From: JASFTV01 sp050050615
Lineage (GTDB): Bacteria; Desulfobacterota; DSM-4660; Desulfatiglandales; HGW-15
NCBI GenBank assembly: GCA_050050615.1
Contig: JASFTV010000271.1
Span: 1-5,130, forward strand
DNA length: 5,130 nucleotides
Direction of reading: 5' to 3'
Every line of letters begins with the position of its first letter. The stretch's first letter is position 1. This document shows, piece by piece, positions 1 through 5,130 of this stretch. Under the pieces are notes generated by a model, which was not told the DNA's origin, did no database searches, and saw only the letters and a list, made by a program, of their open reading frames with translations. The position numbers and the translations under genes were made by a program.

Positions 1-8
1 CAAGCGTG

Positions 9-2117
9 TCATTCTGAAATCCTACTTCCCTTTGTGAACAGAATAGATATGTTACTGGAAATCTTGATGAGGATCAAAAAAATTATGGCTGATTGGATGC
101 CCCACATAGGGATGAGCAACGTGCCCGTGGCAAGGGTTCCCACAGCAGCGCCTGTCAAGTCGGCCGCAAGGCACCCGGCCGCAGGGCTCCTATCTTCACC
201 AATAATTTTTGTCGCTACTGGAAATTGGTAACCGCAAAAAAAGGAGAAAACAAAGCAGTAGGAGAGGAAATAGTAAGGGTGAAGGTCCCCTTTGAAAAAA
301 TTGATCCATGCGAAGAAGACCAAAAGCAGGCACAAAAGGATCAAATCAGATCCGATGAGGTCCAGCAGTTTCCTGCCCATGCGGCGATTCCCCGCCATAG
401 CCCCGGGGAGCAGGCCCAGCAAAAAGGCTGTTACAATGGCACCGATCTTCAGATAGATATAGCCGTACATCACCTGGAAGGTAAATATGACCAGCATCTC
501 TACCCCCATGGTTGTCAACCCGGTTGAGAAGAGGACGTACTCTTCCTTTTTCATAAATACGAGGTACAGAGCAGTGAGGGCCAGAAAAATCAGAAGAAAA
601 ACCTTCGGCGATGTGCCGTGCTTCATGAACCATTCTTGGAAAATGATTCTCATAATCCTCGGCTCAAAGTCAGTATTGACATATCCTGTCTTGTTCAAGC
701 CTTCTTGAATGGCCGCAATCCTTTCTGAGGTCACGTTGCCGTAGTAAAATCCCTCGACGTAGGATGTCCGGATAGACTTCATGGCGAGTTTGGCCGGTAT
801 GTCCGTGCTTAAGACCCCATCCCGGCATAGGAAATAGGCTTCTTCCCCCGGCAGTATCAAAACATTCTGAAAGTGCGATTTAGCCGTATTGTAAATGGTG
901 GAAAGCTTCTCTCTCTGAATGTCGCTCAGGTAGTTGGGTGAATATGCGAGGCTGAAAGAAAGAATGCCGTCACTGTTCAGGATTTTTTTGGTTAATGAGA
1001 AAAACTCGCTGGTGAAAAACCTGTTTAACTGGAATGTGTCAGGATCAGGAAGATCAACAATGACCGCATCATATCTTTTGTTTGATGTCTTGATATAATG
1101 ACGTCCATCGGCGTTTATGACGGTTAGGAAGGAAGCTTTCTTTATGAACCCGAGCTCCTCTGCAACGCCTGTCAAATAAGGATCCAGTTCAACGTAGTCC
1201 ACATGTTTGGGTCCGTATTTTGATACCTCCATAATTGTTTCACCGAGCCCTCCGGAGACCAGAAGAAGGTTCCGAACCTGATCAAGCTGGCTCAGTGGAT
1301 AGTGAACCTTTTCCTCACTGTGCGTGATGTCGGCATCGGAATAGAATGGGACCCCGGACTCCCAGAATGTATGCTGGGGACCCTCCTTGCTAATCACGAT
1401 CCTTCCGTAAGGGGATTCCACATAGCGCAGGATATCCCCGTATTGCTTGGACAAGGTCGATTTTTCAAACCCCGTGTTTAGGGAAAAGAAATAGAAAAAA
1501 GAGGCGAACAAGACGGTGAAAAGGAGCAGCAGGTACCTTCGAGACCCCAGAAGGAGTAAAAAGACCACCAAGATCAGCAAGCTGGACGTAAATGCTATTG
1601 TTTTGAAAGGCTTCACCCAGTAGACGAGAACGAAACTGAAGAGTACACCGCCCGAAATGTCCCCGATGCTATCCGTCACATAAAGCTTGCCGGAAGTGAA
1701 AGCGTAGCCGCGATCTTGGAGGACCTTTAAGGCGTAGGGAAGGATGAACCCCACCAGGATACAGTATGGGGCCGTGGTGAGCAGGATATAGGAGAAAATC
1801 TGATAGAAACCCGGCGCGGCGCCGTGAACAAAAATGGACTCCCTTAAATCGCGTATTAGGACGATCTGGAGCAACGGCCAGAGAGCGATGATTGCAGCAA
1901 GGGAGGCATAGGCGGCCAGGGAGGAATACTTAAAGGCTCTCGCAAAGAGGCTACCCAGCCCGGTCAACAGGAGCCAGGAGAAAAGGACCAGCGAAATGGT
2001 GATTTCGTTCCCATGAAACTGGGTCAAGAATTCCCGGATCGTGACGAGCTGAACAGCGATGGAAGATATACCGGTCCCAATAATGGACCATATGATCAGA
2101 CGTCTCAACGGCAACAA
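9..2117 (-). CDS. Membrane protein with central spermidine-synthase-like domain
   Basis: The 702-residue protein has three parts. Residues about 5-210 hold roughly six to seven hydrophobic segments with polar landmarks (REFLTQFHGNE at 29-38, YVTDSIGDISGG at 146-157). Residues about 235-435 form a Rossmann-type spermidine/spermine synthase-like domain: LLLVSGGLGE (284-293), an acidic cofactor-site motif VDYVELDP (306-313), NADGRHYI (335-342) and YDAVIVDLPDPD (349-360). Residues about 505-695 return to membrane segments (FLLGLLPGAMAG, GYQFPVATK, AADLTGAAVGTL). This order matches the known family of predicted spermidine synthases carrying membrane domains; the family's real substrate is not settled, so polyamine synthesis is not assured. 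The glycine motif reads GGLGE, where soluble spermidine synthases usually have GGGDG. The start is TTG at 2117 (a second TTG follows at 2114), chosen because TAG lies in frame at 2127-2129 and AGAGG sits 6 bases upstream. The AMMECR1 gene ends 60 bases upstream on the same strand, suggesting cotranscription. Confidence 0.9.
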   Translation of the reverse strand: MLPLRRLIIWSIIGTGISSIAVQLVTIREFLTQFHGNEITISLVLFSWLLLTGLGSLFARAFKYSSLAAYASLAAIIALWPLLQIVLIRDLRESIFVHGAAPGFYQIFSYILLTTAPYCILVGFILPYALKVLQDRGYAFTSGKLYVTDSIGDISGGVLFSFVLVYWVKPFKTIAFTSSLLILVVFLLLLGSRRYLLLLFTVLFASFFYFFSLNTGFEKSTLSKQYGDILRYVESPYGRIVISKEGPQHTFWESGVPFYSDADITHSEEKVHYPLSQLDQVRNLLLVSGGLGETIMEVSKYGPKHVDYVELDPYLTGVAEELGFIKKASFLTVINADGRHYIKTSNKRYDAVIVDLPDPDTFQLNRFFTSEFFSLTKKILNSDGILSFSLAYSPNYLSDIQREKLSTIYNTAKSHFQNVLILPGEEAYFLCRDGVLSTDIPAKLAMKSIRTSYVEGFYYGNVTSERIAAIQEGLNKTGYVNTDFEPRIMRIIFQEWFMKHGTSPKVFLLIFLALTALYLVFMKKEEYVLFSTGLTTMGVEMLVIFTFQVMYGYIYLKIGAIVTAFLLGLLPGAMAGNRRMGRKLLDLIGSDLILLCLLLVFFAWINFFKGDLHPYYFLSYCFVFSFFCGYQFPVATKIIGEDRSPAAGCLAADLTGAAVGTLATGTLLIPMWGIQSAIIFLILIKISSNISILFTKGSRISE

Positions 2118-2177
2118 AGAACGCCTCTAAAGTAAAGGGAAGTGTCAGGCCTACACCATTGACTCTAAGCCTTCCGT

Positions 2178-2753
2178 TTATTCTTCAAAGGCCTGGACCT
2201 GATAGGTGGAGACCACGAGATCCCCACTCTTCCATTCGTCCGGACCCAGGCCTGCCTTGAGGCAGAGATGCGTTAGGAACTCTTTCTTATCAGGTAGCTG
2301 TTCCCATACTTGGGGGAGAAAGGTAGCCTGATTATGTCCTTTCTTAATAATTAGACCGTCAATGCACGGCCTCAGCTTCAGCAGAAGGTCTTCCGCGTCT
2401 GAGTATGTCAGCGGTTTGGGTTCTGTCAATATGCTAATCTCAAGTTTGATCTTTTCAAACTCTTCCTTGGAAAGGGGTCTAAAACGCGGATCCCGGAAAG
2501 CGGCATTTATGGCATTAATCCTGATCCCCTCAATCAAGGATTCCTGAGGGATGATGTGGCCGATACATCCTCTCAGGCATCCGCCGATGGTGATGGTGAC
2601 AAAAGTCCCTCGCTTTTCAGAAAATTTTGACGAAAACTGCGAATCCCTTGAAAGCTCCTCCTTTCGGTGAAAAAGCGCCTCCTCAATCATCTGCCTCGCG
2701 ACTGACAGGAGATATCGCCCCTCTGCCTCGGTCAATTGGTCTTTTTCTATCAT
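2178..2753 (-). CDS. AMMECR1-family protein (AmmeMemoRadiSam protein A type)
   Basis: From the chosen ATG the protein is 191 residues, close to the usual size for this family. Diagnostic stretches are GTFVTI (49-54), LRGCIG (60-65, the invariant family motif), INAAFRDPRFRPLS (82-95), LEISILTEPKPL (104-115), and DGLIIKKG followed by ATFLPQVWEQLPDKKEFL (132-160). In many prokaryotes AMMECR1, Memo-like and radical-SAM proteins are encoded together, but their shared reaction is unresolved; neither partner is in this window. The ATG at 2753 is preferred because AAAGGAGG (2759-2766) stands 5 bases in front of it. The reading frame stays open upstream to 3056, and from an ATG at 2885 it encodes a credible signal peptide, giving a 235-residue secreted alternative without a visible ribosome site. 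The membrane spermidine-synthase-like gene follows 60 bases downstream on the same strand. Confidence 0.9.
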   Translation of the reverse strand: MIEKDQLTEAEGRYLLSVARQMIEEALFHRKEELSRDSQFSSKFSEKRGTFVTITIGGCLRGCIGHIIPQESLIEGIRINAINAAFRDPRFRPLSKEEFEKIKLEISILTEPKPLTYSDAEDLLLKLRPCIDGLIIKKGHNQATFLPQVWEQLPDKKEFLTHLCLKAGLGPDEWKSGDLVVSTYQVQAFEE

Positions 2754-2885
2754 CTCCCCCTCCTTTGCCCTACACGGACACGTTCTCATTCCCTCGGCAT
2801 AAACGTTATGAATGCCTCCCCAAGTGATTGGCGCCAAGATTAGTGAGACCAAACAAAGGGTGATATATCGGTCAGGGAATTTCAT
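2754..2885 (-). other. In-frame N-terminal extension of AMMECR1 gene resembling a signal peptide
   Basis: Translation from the ATG at 2885 adds 44 residues. They begin MKFPDRYI, pass through a hydrophobic core (ITLCLVSLILAPITWGG) and reach VYA-EG, a good signal peptidase I site with V at -3 and A at -1. A TCPC pair follows before the internal methionine. No Shine-Dalgarno is visible in front of this ATG, unlike the one at 2753. It is either a real secretion signal or coincidental leader sequence. Confidence 0.4.
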
Positions 2886-3190
2886 GGCTGATGTCCGATC
2901 ATGGGCCGATCTTTTACAAATTTGCCTTATTGCTTCTATTTTGTCAAAAAGATTTGTCTTATAAGGCAGCAAGGGCGAAGCTGTCCCTGAGCCCGCAAGT
3001 CCTTGATGGCGCAGATCGCGTGCTGATAGAGCTACACTGCCCTTGAAGATGGCCACACCCCTTTTTGTTTTGACAGAATATCTACATGGTTAATACACAT
3101 GCATTTCCTGGAAGAGCTTTTTTCTTCTGTGACCGGTTCATCTCAGTCCTTATGCCTCTGTGTCGTGGTATAGTCCATCCATAATTCGGA
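2886..3190. other. Intergenic stretch without a convincing gene
   Basis: Between the possible signal-peptide start and the end of the regulator gene I see no gene that I can support. The AMMECR1 frame continues open to 3056, but that part has no family resemblance and no ribosome site. A 7-base inverted repeat (CAAGGGC at 2970-2976, GCCCTTG at 3039-3045) is probably too weak and too widely spaced to matter. No clear intrinsic terminator follows the regulator. Confidence 0.5.
2919..2947 (-). promoter_or_regulatory. Weak candidate promoter for the AMMECR1 gene
   Basis: The minus strand carries a perfect TTGACA (2942-2947), but at 17 bases spacing the -10 is a poor CAAATT (2919-2924, three of six). 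If used, transcription would begin about 25-30 bases before the ATG at 2885 and would exclude the longer open frame reaching 3056. Confidence 0.25.
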
Positions 3191-3490
3191 CTAAAGAAGC
3201 CGATACCTTGGGACTTGAAGGTGAGATTTCTTGCAGCGTGGACAACGACCGGGGCGGGTGAAGCGCTTTCGTTCCTCAAAGACATATCCGCAGGCCAAAC
3301 ACTGGAAAGGCAACACGCTCAGCTTTTTACTTCGGGCCGCCGCGGAACGTGCGATATGGGAAAGGTGATCATAGACCTCCTTTTCACGAATTCTGAGTGC
3401 TTGAGAAAGTTCCCTGGCGGTCATCTCCTTTTCTTGTAAAAGGGCGGTCATCCGCTGTCGTACCGTCTGTGGATATTCTTCTTCCTTCAT
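3191..3490 (-). CDS. Small transcriptional regulator: winged HTH fused to zinc ribbon
   Basis: The 99-residue protein begins MKEEEYPQTVRQRM. Residues about 9-48 read as an ArsR-like winged helix-turn-helix (TARELSQALRIREKEVYDHL at 24-43, ending near HIARS). Residues 62-90 form a zinc ribbon, with C64-x2-C67 and C83-x2-C86 as metal ligands. This matches the known group of predicted regulators with an HTH domain fused to a Zn ribbon; their targets are generally unknown, and the protein is expected to be a cytoplasmic DNA binder. The open frame extends upstream to 3595, but that part is low-complexity and proline-rich. The ATG at 3490 is chosen because the family-like sequence starts there and GGAG lies 8 bases upstream. 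The leader contains a palindrome at 3560-3580, a possible self-operator. The acidic small gene ends 115 bases upstream. Confidence 0.85.
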   Translation of the reverse strand: MKEEEYPQTVRQRMTALLQEKEMTARELSQALRIREKEVYDHLSHIARSAAARSKKLSVLPFQCLACGYVFEERKRFTRPGRCPRCKKSHLQVPRYRLL

Positions 3491-3530
3491 TGGGCGGGCT
3501 CCCTGGATTTCCACGGACACGTCGTTGCTT

Positions 3531-3558
3531 GGGAAAAAGGGGGGTAAGGGCGGCAGGG
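3531..3558 (+). other. G-quadruplex-forming motif in regulator leader
   Basis: The plus strand has four G-runs of 3, 6, 3 and 3 bases separated by 5, 3 and 5 bases, which fits the canonical G-quadruplex pattern. It lies 41-68 bases before the regulator start, on the template strand for that gene, so its RNA would be C-rich. The structure could form in DNA and affect transcription; no function is shown. Confidence 0.5.
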
Positions 3559-3559
3559 T

Positions 3560-3580
3560 TCTAGGTGGCGGCCTCCTAGA
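3560..3580. repeat. 21-bp near-perfect palindrome, candidate operator
   Basis: The arms are TCTAGG-T-GGC and GCC-T-CCTAGA around a single central G. Nine of ten base pairs are symmetric; only the T opposite T breaks the dyad. It sits 70 bases upstream of the regulator ATG and 26 bases past the stop of the preceding gene. Such symmetry fits a dimeric DNA-binding protein. It is a poor terminator because the T-rich tract on the minus strand comes about 20 bases later and the loop would disrupt the inner arms. Confidence 0.45.
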
Positions 3581-3605
3581 GGTATGACATCCCACATATG
3601 GAGAT

Positions 3606-3836
3606 CTACTTAGTTTTCTTGGTGATGAATCTTCTGCGTCTCAAATTCGCATATTCTCCTGAAAGTGCATCGCCTAGATCTTGCAAAAGAAACTTCAGGT
3701 AGTCTACTTTTTCTCGGACAGAATCCGTTTCTGAGTCCTCAAACGCCCTGTCAATATCATCTAAAGTGTTCATCATTTCCTCGATGACATCGAACTCGGT
3801 ATCGGTCACCGTACTATCGATAGGGTTCTCTGACAT
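3606..3836 (-). CDS. Small acidic protein of unknown function
   Basis: I do not recognise this 76-residue protein. Residues 1-55 are strongly acidic and probably helical (FDVIEEMMNTLDDIDRAFED at 15-34, VDYLKFLLQDLGDAL at 44-58), which could form a coiled coil or a helical bundle. The tail is basic (RRRR, then KKTK at the C terminus). There are no cysteines, no signal peptide and no membrane segment, so it should be cytoplasmic. The ATG at 3836 is supported by AGGAG six bases upstream (3843-3847), a good ribosome site that argues for a real gene. It lies between the membrane protein gene (84 bases upstream) and the HTH/zinc-ribbon regulator, all on one strand, so cotranscription is plausible. 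Confidence 0.7.
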   Translation of the reverse strand: MSENPIDSTVTDTEFDVIEEMMNTLDDIDRAFEDSETDSVREKVDYLKFLLQDLGDALSGEYANLRRRRFITKKTK

Positions 3837-3879
3837 AGTGATCTCCTTTTTCTTGATCTGGAACTAGAAGGACCTCCGG

Positions 3880-3895
3880 CACAGGCGGCCCTGTG
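3880..3895. repeat. Perfect 6-bp stem-loop between two small genes
   Basis: CACAGG (3880-3885) and CCTGTG (3890-3895) pair perfectly around a four-base loop. On the minus-strand transcript it falls in the 84-base gap between the membrane protein and the acidic protein. No T-run follows, so it is not a standard terminator; it could act as an RNA processing or stability element. Confidence 0.4.
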
Positions 3896-3920
3896 GATTA
3901 GGAGCTCATGTTTCGTTCTC

Positions 3921-4274
3921 TCAAAAATACTCCTTCACTTCCATGGCAACGGCCTCCACATCCAATTCAAGCTCTTTCAAGACCATACCGAAAACGCGGA
4001 TCTCGTCACCATAGCGAATACTTATAGAAACCTTATTGTTTTTGTATCGCTCTATTTGAAAATCTTCCCCATTGAAGTCGCGCCCAGCGTCCTTCATCTT
4101 CTTGTCCAAGAATATTCTGGTATCCTCATTACTGTTCTTGGTTCCGAACACGGCCGCCAGTTCCATATCTTGTTTAAGCCAGTATCTATCCCAGAACGGC
4201 CTTACAGTACTCCAGACACTCCATAAGAGAGCCAGCAATGCAATCGCGGTGAAAATACTTTTTATGGTCTTCAT
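3921..4274 (-). CDS. Small single-pass membrane protein of unknown function
   Basis: The 117-residue protein starts MKTIKS and has one hydrophobic segment at about 5-24 (rich in A, L, I and W), followed by a soluble, charged domain with VSISIRYGDE (about 86-95) and an acidic C terminus. The layout is an N-terminal anchor with about 90 residues outside the cytoplasm, or an uncleaved signal. It resembles in general shape the DUF4845-like small membrane proteins of Proteobacteria, but I cannot confirm membership. An ATG five codons earlier (4289) also opens the frame. I choose 4274 because a strong promoter at 4295-4322 would place the transcript start only a few bases before 4289, and GGGTGG lies just ahead of 4274. 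It is divergent from the prepilin gene, which may hint at a pilus-related role, though that is only inference. Confidence 0.75.
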   Translation of the reverse strand: MKTIKSIFTAIALLALLWSVWSTVRPFWDRYWLKQDMELAAVFGTKNSNEDTRIFLDKKMKDAGRDFNGEDFQIERYKNNKVSISIRYGDEIRVFGMVLKELELDVEAVAMEVKEYF

Positions 4275-4294
4275 TTTCCACCCATGCACGAATA

Positions 4295-4322
4295 ATTATA
4301 GCATGTAAGCCATGAAAATCAA
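4295..4322 (-). promoter_or_regulatory. Sigma-70-type promoter for the membrane protein gene
   Basis: On the minus strand TTGATT (4317-4322) and a perfect TATAAT (4295-4300) are separated by 16 bases. The predicted transcript would start near 4288, about 14 bases before the chosen ATG at 4274. It is the clearest housekeeping promoter for the group of small minus-strand genes. Confidence 0.6.
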
Positions 4323-4854
4323 TAGGATTTTGAAGTGCAGGTCTCTTGCCCCATCCATCGCGCCATGGCCGTGGCCGATTCAAAATTCAACAGGGCGGGG
4401 CTTCTCAGACTCAGTGACCGCCGCATGGAACGGCATTCTTGAGAGTAGCAAAAAGCATTCCATTCTCCTCACGATCATGCACGCCATGGGAAACTTTCAT
4501 GAGCCAAGGGGGGAGGAGATACTTCCTGATAAGGAGGTGATCAATAAAGTGTATACTTTTTTGAAAATCATGTCCATAGGTCTTCAAGATTCCTGATATC
4601 TTCATCCCTTTTCGACCACCCTGACCGCATTTTCGGTCTGGGACTGGACCCGTTTAGTCCATTCCAATGGCCGATTTGTATCTTTGATCCCCCTCAAGCT
4701 TCCCCTGGGTTGAAACTTTGCACAGAAAACCCATTTCAGATCCATGAGAATGTGAAAGCTTAGTAATGGCAGATGGATAGCCAAGACCTTTTTACGGATA
4801 AATAGACAAAAAGAGCACAACCCCGGGCAGAATTGTATGATTATGTATTCATGT
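4323..4854. other. Intergenic region with no supportable gene
   Basis: Both strands contain only short open frames (plus 4312-4596; minus 4411-4605 and 4602-4913) with no recognisable domain and no well-placed ribosome site. The end of the plus-strand frame (EEILPDKEVINKVYTF) looks somewhat protein-like, so a decayed or very small gene cannot be excluded. The stretch also holds an 8-base inverted repeat (ATTTTGAA at 4327-4334, TTCAAAAT at 4379-4386) and the features listed separately. Confidence 0.5.
4623..4660. repeat. Two adjacent small stem-loops
   Basis: GACCG (4623-4627) pairs with CGGTC (4634-4638) around six bases, and two bases later GGACT (4641-4645) pairs with AGTCC (4656-4660) around ten bases. 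Neither is followed by a T-run on either strand. They may be part of a structured RNA or simply chance. Confidence 0.25.
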
Positions 4855-4872
4855 GTGGCCCCTGGGGTGCAC
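4855..4872. promoter_or_regulatory. GC-rich dyad, candidate upstream activator site
   Basis: The 18 bases follow GTG-N2-CCC-N2-GGG-N2-CAC, a symmetric pattern centred about 90 bases before the predicted sigma-54 transcript start. Activators of sigma-54 promoters usually bind dyads roughly 80-150 bases upstream, so position and symmetry fit. The sequence was not matched to any known activator's motif. Confidence 0.3.
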
Positions 4873-4907
4873 CGAAAATAGGCCCGACTATCTCGGAAAC
4901 ATTGATA

Positions 4908-4920
4908 AATCAATATGTTG
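4908..4920 (+). promoter_or_regulatory. IHF consensus match upstream of sigma-54 promoter
   Basis: AATCAATATGTTG fits the IHF consensus WATCAANNNNTTR at every fixed position. It overlaps a short AT-rich dyad (ATTGAT-AA-ATCAAT, 4901-4914) and ends 6 bases before the -24 element. IHF often bends DNA between enhancer and sigma-54 promoter, though usually somewhat further upstream. Confidence 0.35.
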
Positions 4921-4926
4921 CATATT

Positions 4927-4944
4927 TTGGAACGGTTTTTGCTT
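4927..4944 (+). promoter_or_regulatory. Sigma-54 (RpoN) -24/-12 promoter
   Basis: TTGGAACGGTTTTTGCTT matches the sigma-54 consensus TTGGCACG-N4-TTGCW at every fixed position but one (A for C). The invariant GG (4929-4930) and GC (4941-4942) are separated by the required ten bases. Transcription should begin near 4954 and read into the prepilin gene. Pilin genes in several Proteobacteria, including Geobacter and Pseudomonas, are known to use sigma-54 with the PilR activator, which makes this assignment more likely. Confidence 0.75.
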
Positions 4945-5045
4945 ATTGCTAGTGTACACCAGATGGGGATTGGGCAATGCGCTTGTTCAAGACGAACGAA
5001 AGAAAAGAGAGGCTTCGAAATAACTCGTCGAGAGGTGCCAACGCT

Positions 5046-5130
5046 ATGAAAATCAGAATATCCAATCAGGGCTTTACCATTACCGAATTCCTGGTGACCA
5101 TCGCTGTTTCCGGCATCGTCATGTCGGCTA
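5046..5130 (+). CDS. Type IV prepilin or pseudopilin, truncated by window end
   Basis: The 28 visible residues begin MKIRISNQG followed by FTITEFLVTIAVSGIVMSA. This is a type III (prepilin) signal: a short basic leader, a G9/F10 cleavage site for prepilin peptidase, glutamate at +5 of the mature chain, and the start of the hydrophobic assembly helix. The product should be inserted in the inner membrane, cleaved and N-methylated by PilD, and built into a type IV pilus or type II secretion pseudopilus. The AVSGIVMSA stretch recalls PilW-like minor pilins, but too little is visible to choose the subtype. AGAGG lies about 10 bases before the ATG. An in-frame ATG at 4977 would give a 32-residue basic leader. 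A sigma-54 promoter lies upstream at 4927-4944. Confidence 0.88.
   Translation, partial: MKIRISNQGFTITEFLVTIAVSGIVMSA

Noticed and set aside
93..633. Open frames on both strands inside the start of the window (plus 93-527, minus 346-633)
   Set aside because: They lie wholly within the 702-residue membrane protein gene, have low-complexity translations and no family resemblance.
3070..3096. Plus-strand TTGACA followed by TAATAC as a promoter
   Set aside because: The spacing is only 15 bases and no plus-strand gene follows.
3082..3285. Minus-strand frame of 67 codons overlapping the regulator's 3' end
   Set aside because: It overlaps the zinc-ribbon coding region in another frame and shows no domain or good ribosome site.
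3560..3580. Palindrome as an intrinsic terminator for the acidic protein gene
   Set aside because: No T-run follows directly on the minus strand and the nearly loop-free symmetry suits a DNA operator better than an RNA hairpin.
3491..3595. N-terminal extension of the HTH/zinc-ribbon protein
   Set aside because: The translation is proline- and arginine-rich low complexity derived from the G/C-rich leader and palindrome, and the ATG at 3490 has its own ribosome site.
4312..4596. Plus-strand frame of 94 codons
   Set aside because: There is no suitable ribosome site before the ATG and no recognisable domain, and its start overlaps the divergent promoter. Its last 40 residues look faintly protein-like, so it is noted as a possible remnant only.
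4602..4913. Minus-strand frame of 103 codons
   Set aside because: There is no ribosome site, the composition is atypical (rich in C, F and I in irregular patches), and it runs across the candidate regulatory dyad of the pilin promoter.
4660..4926. Cyclic-di-GMP (GEMM) riboswitch upstream of the pilin gene
   Set aside because: I looked because such riboswitches precede pilus and cytochrome genes in related bacteria, but the conserved GEMM core elements are not visible, and the sigma-54 start would leave this region untranscribed.

Overview
The window looks like a chromosomal segment from a Gram-negative bacterium, most likely a Desulfobacterota (deltaproteobacterial) sulfate reducer or syntroph. 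This is an inference from gene content: a membrane-embedded spermidine-synthase-like protein, an AMMECR1-family protein, a small HTH/zinc-ribbon regulator of a type common in anaerobes, and a type IV prepilin behind a sigma-54 promoter. Nothing in the sequence fixes the species.

Layout: five genes lie on the minus strand and one truncated gene on the plus strand. In the direction of transcription (right to left), the minus-strand genes are a 117-residue single-pass membrane protein of unknown function (3921-4274) behind a good sigma-70-type promoter (4295-4322), a 76-residue acidic protein of unknown function (3606-3836), a 99-residue winged-HTH plus zinc-ribbon regulator (3191-3490), an AMMECR1-family protein (2178-2753, possibly starting at 2885 with a signal peptide), and a 702-residue membrane protein with a central spermidine-synthase-like domain (9-2117). 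The first three could share the 4295-4322 promoter. A 437-base gap separates the regulator from the AMMECR1 gene, so the last two may form a second unit. About 115 bases of leader DNA before the regulator hold a near-perfect 21-bp palindrome and a G-quadruplex motif.

About 770 bases separate the leftmost divergent start (4274) from the plus-strand gene at 5046. The left part holds no convincing gene, only small hairpins and a 13-base match to the complement of the 16S rRNA 3' end. The right part is organised as a control region: a GC-rich dyad (4855-4872), a full match to the IHF consensus (4908-4920) and a sigma-54 -24/-12 promoter (4927-4944). These precede a prepilin-type gene whose first 28 codons are visible before the window ends.

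The most notable points are the sigma-54 promoter with two possible in-frame prepilin starts, the possible secreted form of the AMMECR1 protein, and the palindrome in front of the HTH/zinc-ribbon gene. I saw no mobile element, CRISPR array, tRNA or rRNA gene.
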